From NCBI GenBank assembly GCA_964059195.1, contig CAXKWD010000005.1, forward strand, positions 96,051,882 to 96,115,881: a stretch of DNA of 64,000 nt, in the 5' to 3' direction. Within the stretch, counting starts at the first letter, position 1. The number at the start of each line of letters is the position of its first letter. The stretch comes from Ectobius pallidus. Its lineage: Eukaryota; Arthropoda; Insecta; Blattodea; Ectobiidae. The position numbers and the translations under genes were made by a program. The notes beneath the pieces were generated by a model, which was given only the letters and a program-made list of their open reading frames with translations, searched no databases and was not told the origin of the DNA. This document shows, piece by piece, positions 57,595 to 64,000 of the stretch.

Positions 57595-58115
57595 TAAAAT
57601 ATAGCTGGTCTTATTATTGTTTTCATATACAACCTTATACCCTCGTGCATAAAAATTGTCTTCATAAAATTTACAATCTACTGTTACATTACGTTACATA
57701 AAACTTATTGCATTAACTTATACACTAGCTTTTGCATTTAGCTAGTTTTAAACAAATTATTAACATAGTACAATATCAAAAAATTAAAAACGAAAATAAT
57801 CTTATGGCGTCAGTAACATAAAAATACCATGACAGTTAAAAGTATAAAAATCGTAGGTCTATCGTTGTTTTATACTTTTAACTATCATAGTATTTTTATG
57901 TTACTGACACTGTAAGTAATTAATTACATAATTAATTGACATTGTATACTTTACATAATCTTTTTACTACTGAATGTACAGTACATATACGAAAGCTGAT
58001 GTATAATAATTAATGTAGTAAGTTTTGTGTATTGTAAACGTAGACTGTGAATTTTATTCATTAAAACAGTTTTTGTCAACGAGGGTATGAGGTTGTATAT
58101 GAAAACAATAATAGT
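57595..58115. repeat. Large palindrome (~520 bp) with a nested central hairpin
   Basis: Outer arms (ttattattgttttcatatac ... and its inverse near 58095) pair over ~140 bp with indels. In the centre, 57809..57908 forms a tighter hairpin with ~43 bp arms (cagtaacataaaaatacca). No target duplication seen. Confidence 0.8.
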
Positions 58116-58383
58116 TCCAACCCTCTGTTCCAAAGAAATTCGTTAATGATCACTGACCCTGTTTATACACCTTGCTATATTCCCAAAAATGTATGATTAG
58201 TTCCATGTATTGTCGAATCTTTGCTTTAAACATAGGAAAAATAACTCTTCTAGTTTATCTACTGCAGTGCAGACCAAATTCGAGCATTTGCTTTTGGGAG
58301 AATGTTAGAACATTATTTCTTTGTTGGTTTAACTCTTACATCTCGAAATACAGTTTCACTGTAACGAATAAGATACTTGACTG
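58116..58383. other. Non-coding stretch, no gene seen
   Basis: A 70-codon frame (58172..58384) has no recognisable motif. Confidence 0.35.
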
Positions 58384-58460
58384 AATGAGGTGGTCTGGGC
58401 GGTTGCGTTGCGGAATCGGATCTGCGAGATTCTACTTTCAAACCTGATGGCCGGTCAATT
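58384..58460 (+). repeat. Degraded tRNA-like SINE head
   Basis: gaggtggtctgggcggttgc and a weak B-box-like ctactttcaaacctg at tRNA spacing; a run of C follows near 58471. Confidence 0.4.
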
Positions 58461-58550
58461 GGTTTATTCCCCCCCCCCCATAATTTCCCCAGTCAGAAAG
58501 GAAAATATTGGATTGGATATTTACTCATCATCACTATACCCGAGACGAGC

Positions 58551-58671
58551 TAAGAAAGAAACCTGAAGTAAACAAAAACCTGTATGTCTGTCTCACTCTT
58601 AAGTCATATGAGTAATGGGTTAGAGTTAGACAGATGTACTGGTTTTTGTTTACTTCAGGTTTCCTTCTTAG
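58551..58671. repeat. Short hairpin palindrome (arms ~41 bp)
   Basis: taagaaagaaacctgaagta ... aacctgtatgtctgtc is mirrored by gacagatgtactggttttt ... ccttctta, with a ~38 bp loop and few mismatches. Confidence 0.85.
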
Positions 58672-60042
58672 AACGGCCAGACTTTAGTCACAGATACTTT
58701 ACATATTGTCTTTATGGTTAAAATTGAATAGACTTTGTATTGCATTGGAAATAAGACATAACACAACGAAAATAAAAACATATGTTGATAGCTACACAGC
58801 GTAATGGTATACCCAAAAGCAGTGGCGTAATGAAGAAAGGATGCCCCCATTGAAAAGTTTAATTTGGGTCCTGTATCAAAATAATTCACGCTCATTGGTA
58901 ACGACTTTCCATTATTTTTAAGGAGACTTTATATGAAGAAAATAATTTTTTCGCGATTTTTTCGAAAACGGTTTAACGATTTTGTTTAAATTTTGTACAT
59001 GGGGTGCCTATACTAAGAGCTAAAACTTTTATTTGAACCTTTTTTTCGAAAAAATATCTGAAAGGTAGCATAAACCACCCACTGTTTGTAGAAACTCAGT
59101 CTTGACTGGTGAACAATAAAGCTTTGCATCAACTGAATACACGCTCTGTATCAGAATGTGAAATGATAAAGATGCATTGGCATGCTTAAAGTAAAGAAAA
59201 TTACATGAGTGCATTGACTAGATTTTATTTGGGTTATGTTTCTTTCGGGATCTGAGCATTGACGAGATTTTGTACATCAATCTCTGAAGACATTTTTCAG
59301 TAGAAATAATGTAGAATGCTTCCAATCATACTGTAGTATCCAGAAGTTATAGACCACCCTATACTCTCAACTGAATATCACTTTGAATAGAAACTCTTTA
59401 GAACGGAATATGTGTCCATTATATCATCTGAGAACAGATTTTCCAAGTCCATAATAGTCTTATCAAATCCACACTCACCACACACTATCTCTGAAAGACC
59501 TTCTGGAAGCTGGATATACTTCTTACTGTTCCATCTGTTTAATCAATTATTACAAGTCTCCTCTAGTCACATACCCAGACTACGTGTCCCTTTCAAGTCC
59601 TCATTCAGAGTAAAACGTGAGGAAGCATAGCATTTGAGACATACGAGAGATTTTTTTTTCTTATGCTTATTCGCTTTCCTTTGTTTTTGCTCCCTCTAAG
59701 TAAAAATATAACACAGTAGAGTAGTAGACAGTTCAAGTTCACAACTGAATTACCAGTGAAATCTGTGTTATATTTTAACGCAGTCAGAAATGTTTAAAAC
59801 CACAGCTAATTTACCGCCATATGAAACGTTCGCCTATTTTGTGAAATTCGCGAACATGTAGAAATTAGATATAGGCCTATTGTAGCCCTTTTTTACCCAA
59901 ATATTTGCTATAATTTCCTCACAATCAGTTCATAGACGTCCTTAGGAGTTGCAGAAGGGCCTGGGCATCCCCTGAGGCGTCTTCCGAAATTAAAACAATG
60001 CACGAACTTATTATATGTATTATTATCGTTAGTACTGGTTGA
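58672..60042. other. Non-coding stretch with one weak coding-like patch
   Basis: The minus strand at 59378..59530 has a ~50-codon open patch with a protein-like composition (LPEGLSEIVCGECGFDKTIM). I do not recognise it and see no splice signals I trust. Near 58820 a gtggcgtaatgaa segment may be a hAT end fragment. Confidence 0.3.
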
Positions 60043-60050
60043 TAATAACT

Positions 60051-60374
60051 AAACTAAACTCCGTGGCGCGACATCCCCGAAGGGACAAGGCCTACCACCC
60101 GACCGCTGCGTCATGTACCTATAGGCAGATGGCAGGATTGGGGGGCATGTGGTCAGCAAGCCGACGCCCACGGCCGTTAATTTCATTAAGTTCGTTTCCA
60201 TGACCGGAGCCGCTACTTCTCTATCAAGTAGCTCCTCAATTTGAATCACGAGGCTGAGTGCACCCCTACCAGACCTCCCTACCTCAGAAAAATCCGAGGA
60301 GGTACCGGGGATCGAACCCGGGCCGACGGATCCGTAGTCAGCGACGCTAACCACAAGACCACGCCGGCGTTAGG
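60051..60374 (-). repeat. tRNA-derived SINE (family A), full length
   Basis: Best copy of the family: 324 bp, tRNA-like head at the right (A-box region inverted from ctaaccacaagaccacgcc, B box GGTTCGATCCC), body, and TTTAGTTTAG tail at the left. Flanked by a perfect 8 bp duplication taataact at 60043..60050 and 60375..60382. RNA polymerase III transcription from the internal boxes is expected for such elements. Confidence 0.9.
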
Positions 60375-60382
60375 TAATAACT

Positions 60383-61165
60383 ACGGGGCCCAAATTAAAC
60401 TTCGCAATTTATTTAACCTGGTGAATGAAAAAAGAAACCATCTCCTTAATTCTGCTAGGCAAAATAAAACACAATAACCATTATTACTTATGATATTAAA
60501 GGTACTGTAACAAAAAAAAAACCTGATGTGAAACTTACATAACTTCCTCTGCTTAAATAAAGTTCGCCTCTTAGTATAATATATTATGTATGACAATCTC
60601 TTCATGTAAATTGGTTGTAAAAATGATTACATTGTCGTTCTAATTATCTTATGCAATAAACCATTCTTTCCACCCGAAAGATCAATCACGGACTTTTATG
60701 TCGTAAAAGTGCATTTGAGGCCTCTAAAATAGGCATTTGATCTATACTGAAAAGAGAAAATAGCAAGATGCAAGTACAGCATAGAGAAAGTAGTGAGTGT
60801 GTTTCACCCTAATGTTTGTGTTAAAGGCACGAGAATTCACTAAAACATGGTAGCAGGAATATACTTGCTGAGTGGCATGTATAAGAACACACACGGGATA
60901 TGATATAAATCTAAATAATGTAGGCCTATTGCTGATGAGAGTTAAGATCCGGATGACCACTATTATTTTTTAGCAATGACTGGGGTGGATGCATTTCATA
61001 CAGGTATAGATTGAATTTAGAGTTTAATGCTGCCATGTCTTCAATGCCCGCGTTTGAGAACTTTAATTCTGGCGTAATCGAGATTTCGACAAGAAGGGAC
61101 TTAGTTATGCTTGATTTACGAGTCACTGCATATGGGTCGCAAATACAGAGTGCTTCAGAAAAATG
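60383..61165. other. Non-coding stretch, no gene seen
   Basis: A 66-codon minus frame (60926..61126) has no recognisable motif. Near 61148 a cagagtgcttcag sequence resembles a transposon end but has no partner. Confidence 0.35.
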
Positions 61166-61167
61166 TA

Positions 61168-62497
61168 CGAGGCGTGTTTTTTAAGTAAGTACCGTTTTGG
61201 AATTAAAAAAAGACGTGCAAAGATAAGATATCACAATAATTTTATTTTTACATGAAAGCCTGTACCTTAATCTACTTTTCTACATAATTTCCGTGAATAT
61301 TGAGGCACTTGTCATAACGTGGCACCAGTTTTTGAATACCCTCCTCATAAAATTCTGCCGCCTGACTTGTTAACCACTGTATCACAACTGTTTTGACTTC
61401 GTTATCGTCTTGAAGACGCTGACCACCCAGGTGTTTCTTCAAGTGCAGGAACAAATGGTAGTCGCTGGGCGCCAGATCAGGGCTGTATGGAGGATGATCT
61501 AGAGTTTCCCATTTAAAAGATTTGATGAGATCTTTGGTCCGGTTAGCCACATGTGGACGGGCATTGTCATGCAGCAAAACGATACCCTTACTCAACTTGC
61601 CACGTCTTTTGTTCTGGATTGCACGACGCAGATTGTTCAATGTCTCACAATAAGACGCTGCATTGATTGTCTCATTACGAGGCAGAAACTCCACTAGCAA
61701 TACTCCTTTTTTGTCCCAAAAAACTGTGCACATGATTTTCCGGGCAGAAATTGTTTGCTTAAACTTCACTCTTTTGGGTGATGATGAATGTCGCCATTCC
61801 ATGGATTGTTGTTTTGATTCTGGTGTGACGTAGGCCACCCATGTTTCGTCACCAGTAACAATTTGGTCTAAAAAATCTTCACCTTCATTGTGGTACCGCT
61901 CAAGGAAAGTCAATGCACTGCCACAACGTTGGGTTTTGTGCAAATCCGTCAACATTTTTGGAACCCAACGTGAACACAATTTCCGGTAATTCAAGTTCTC
62001 GGTCACAATGCGATACAAAACACTAGGAGAATATTGAGGAAACCAGTCGCACATTGATGAAATTGTAAAGCGTCTGTTTTCTCTCACCTTTTCTTCCACT
62101 TTCTGCACCAAATCTTCATTAACGACCGAAGGACGCCCACTCCGTTCTTCATCATGCACATTTGTGCGGCCATCTTTAAATGCTCTCACCCATTTCCTTA
62201 CCATTCCATCACTCATAAGGTTTTGTCCGTAAACTTCACAGATCTCACGATGAATATCGATCGGTTTTACGCCTTTAGCACTAAGAAATCGTATAACATC
62301 CCGTACTTCACAATCGGCGGGACTCACGATTGTCGGAGGCATCTTAAACACTCAGTAAACAACGTATACAATGAAGAATCAGACTGTAATGGCGTCAGTG
62401 CGTAGACAAGAGATGTAGGTAACCAGCGCGCATGCGCGGAACGCCGACCGTAGCGCTGCGGCGGCGGAATCGCAAAACGGTACTTACTTAAAAAACG
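61168..62497 (-). mobile_element. Mariner element with intact transposase, ~1.33 kb
   Basis: Flanked by TA (61166..61167 and 62498..62499). Inverted ends share a perfect 24 bp block (61176..61199 and 62473..62496) containing ttttttaagtaagtaccg. Outside this block the left end continues aggcgtg then cg at the TA, while the right end goes straight to cg and TA, so 7 bp appear to be missing from the right terminus. The transposase reads on the minus strand. A full reading frame and near-perfect ends point to a young insertion. Confidence 0.92.
61272..62351 (-). CDS. Mariner transposase, full length
   Basis: A 359-codon uninterrupted frame, close to the usual ~345-355 residues of mariner transposases. 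The N-terminal half has helix-turn-helix segments (DVIRFLSAKGVKPIDIH; GMVRKWVRAFKDGR) and the DEERSGRPS hinge. The linker carries RWVPKML, equivalent to the mariner WVPHEL motif. The catalytic triad is visible: TGDETWV (about residue 167), HDNARPHV (about 259) and YSPDLAPSDYHLF (about 294), with 34 residues between the second and third Asp, the DD34D spacing of mariner. The enzyme would cut and paste the element at TA sites. I chose ATG 62351; the in-frame MPP three codons later is an equally good start. Substitution effects on activity cannot be judged here. It is the only intact known protein-coding frame in the window. Confidence 0.93.
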   Translation of the reverse strand: MFKMPPTIVSPADCEVRDVIRFLSAKGVKPIDIHREICEVYGQNLMSDGMVRKWVRAFKDGRTNVHDEERSGRPSVVNEDLVQKVEEKVRENRRFTISSMCDWFPQYSPSVLYRIVTENLNYRKLCSRWVPKMLTDLHKTQRCGSALTFLERYHNEGEDFLDQIVTGDETWVAYVTPESKQQSMEWRHSSSPKRVKFKQTISARKIMCTVFWDKKGVLLVEFLPRNETINAASYCETLNNLRRAIQNKRRGKLSKGIVLLHDNARPHVANRTKDLIKSFKWETLDHPPYSPDLAPSDYHLFLHLKKHLGGQRLQDDNEVKTVVIQWLTSQAAEFYEEGIQKLVPRYDKCLNIHGNYVEK

Positions 62498-62580
62498 TAT
62501 ATTTCCCGTATTTCCCGTTCTACAAGGTTAAATTTCTGGGGGAAAGTAATGGTTATATTTCTTCAACAGGTGGCAGCAGA

Positions 62581-62692
62581 ATAGTTACAACAATCGTCCA
62601 ACAATCCTGCTAATAATCGTTTCAACAATAATCCAACAATCCTGCTAATAATCGTTTCAACAATCATCCAACAATGATTTCAACAATCGTTT
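62581..62692. repeat. Minisatellite, ~36 bp units
   Basis: About three imperfect units of caacaatcctgctaataatc and gtttcaacaat with caacaatc substeps. It runs directly up to the transposase fragment that follows. Confidence 0.8.
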
Positions 62693-62694
62693 AA

Positions 62695-62880
62695 AATTTG
62701 GGGCACAGTAAAAGATGAGGTGTGCAAACATAAACCACGTAACCTAGACACACTTTGGGATGAGATTCAAGCGGTGTGCGCAGAAATATCATTGTACACT
62801 TTGGTACGATGGGCGGAATCAGTGGTGACTCGTACTCAGAAATGTATTAATGCTGAAGGCTACCATTTTGAACATTTGAA
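62695..62880 (+). pseudogene. Tc1/mariner-type transposase C-terminal fragment
   Basis: Reads WGTVKDEVCKHKPRNLDTLW then EIQAVCAEISLYTLVRWAES and RTQKCINAEGYHFEHL, the C-terminal region after the DDE domain in many arthropod transposases, where NGGHFEHL-type endings are common. The upstream part is replaced by the minisatellite. No catalytic residue remains. Confidence 0.7.
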
Positions 62881-62911
62881 AATTAATCACATTTTCACCA
62901 GAAAGTAATTT

Positions 62912-63362
62912 TTTTTTCAATTATGATATGCAGAAAAGAAATTATTTTTGCAATCGATCTCCGAGTTAAGCTCCAGATACATTCATTAAGCAGGGCTTAT
63001 GGAAAAACAAAGGTTTAAAGTTTGATAAACGTATGTGAAAGAATATGTGGGTAGTGTTATTTGCCAAAGCCCAGTGTATTGAAACTTCCAAAGCCATATA
63101 TGAACACGGTAAACAATATTGTTGTCATTAGAACTAAATTGATTAATATTTTAACAAATTGGCCTCTAATTGGGCATTACTCCGGTACCGGTCAACCAGT
63201 TTGGTCCAGAATCAATAAGCTTTGTCCCATGGACGTTATAAATGCGTATACAAGGTTTCATAAAAATCCGATAAAGCGTATTCGACTTATCGCTCATACA
63301 GACACACGGACGGACGGATTCCCGCCCACCAAACACTGTCATAAAGTGCCATAAAGGCACTT
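62912..63362. repeat. Dispersed repeat family, copy 2
   Basis: Matches 8997..9700 from tgatatgcagaaaa to agtgccataaaggcactt, without the internal tRNA-like insertion and without the outer left end. Frames across it (63061..63354) are not genes. Confidence 0.65.
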
Positions 63363-63870
63363 AATTAACAACAGAAAAATAGTTATGAAAATTGAAAATT
63401 CCACCATTTCGGTATTTCAATAAACTATTTCGACCTGCCTAGTGAAATTTTTCTGTCATTGGCCCATCGCTGATATAATGTAATGTGGGAGTGAATAAAA
63501 TTTAGAGTTTAGAGATTTTTGTATTCATAGAACTAAAAGAGTCAACATCTTCGCTTTCATATTCGGAAGATATTGAAAACCGATGACTTATGTAGATGAA
63601 AGCTAGGTAGCGTGTTGGAGAGACTGGCTATTAATCTTGGGAGCACAATAGTAAACGCAGTTAAGTCGGTTGTAATGTTTATTGGTTTTCTAGAGAAGAA
63701 GGAAGTTACTAGGTTGGGAACGCGAGCACGCAGGTGCAGGTGTGCGACTGTTACAAGGAGTAGCAGATGCATTCATTCGAGCTTCCGGGGAAATAAAAAA
63801 AAAGAACAATTTATGTTTATGGCATTCCTGACAATGTTGACTTTATATACTTCGGTATTTGAAGACATTA
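63363..63870. other. Non-coding stretch, no gene seen
   Basis: Nothing recognised. A gtagcgtgttggagagactg segment near 63608 is only weakly tRNA-like. Confidence 0.35.
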
Positions 63871-63879
63871 TGCTCTACA

Positions 63880-64000
63880 CGAAAAGCAAATTTCTTGGAC
63901 TCGCACTCGGGAGGTCCCAGGTTCAAATCCCGTGGCCTGCCAATTTGACATTGGTTTTATCATGGTTTTCCTCAGTCGTAAAGACAAATTCCGAATTGGA
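63880..64000 (+). repeat. tRNA-derived SINE, cut by the window edge
   Basis: cttggactcgcactcgggagg and a B box ggttcaaatcccgtgg, followed by ggttttcctcagtcgtaaag, a body start often seen in insect tRNA-SINEs. The element continues beyond 64000. Confidence 0.6.

Noticed and set aside
60049..60354. 101-codon minus frame with GPGSIPGTSS motif
   Set aside because: It is a translation of the tRNA-SINE at 60051..60374.

Overview
This 64 kb window looks like non-coding, repeat-dense DNA from a hemimetabolous insect, most plausibly a cockroach or other blattodean. That is inference from AT-rich composition, insect-type mariner, Harbinger, Helitron and non-LTR relics, tRNA-derived SINEs, and about 26 copies of the palindromic octamer TAGGCCTA. 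I find no convincing host protein-coding gene, rRNA or functional tRNA. The one long intact reading frame is a mariner transposase near the right end (61272..62351, minus).

Layout. 0-10 kb: SINE copies, a decayed non-LTR fragment (5.8-6.5 kb) between ~80 bp direct repeats, and a palindromic mariner derivative (8.0-8.7 kb). 10.6-16.2 kb: a nest of PIF/Harbinger pieces bounded by matching ends and TAA, holding a G-rich MITE, two head-to-tail Helitron-like units and a second TIR element. 17-25 kb: a TA-flanked MITE, microsatellites, a ~500 bp palindrome and two DUF4817-type Tc1/mariner relics. 25.8-40.6 kb: another non-LTR fragment, a 1.75 kb TIR element, another palindrome, and five intact hAT-like elements plus one damaged copy, most with identifiable 8 bp target duplications. 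53-58 kb: two more hAT-like elements, a SINE and a large palindrome. 60-64 kb: a full SINE, the mariner, a minisatellite, a transposase fragment and a dispersed repeat.

The most unusual object is at 41.0-53.1 kb: a ~12.1 kb segment bounded by ~515 bp inverted repeats. It contains an array of ~10 degenerate coding-like units on the plus strand, two copies of a ~0.95 kb block with a TATA-like palindrome beside 25-bp-spaced CCAAT boxes, two later non-LTR insertions, a MITE, and on the minus strand the broken 3' part of a gene for a PIN/XPG-like nuclease followed by a Cys-rich CXC segment and an acidic tail. I read it as a large, decayed, long-TIR DNA transposon that was internally amplified. An Academ-like identity is possible but unproven.

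The genes do not form a pathway. The window is a layered record of transposition: most elements are non-autonomous deletion products, and only the mariner keeps a full reading frame. Protein and family calls were made by eye from motifs and terminal structure, without any database search.
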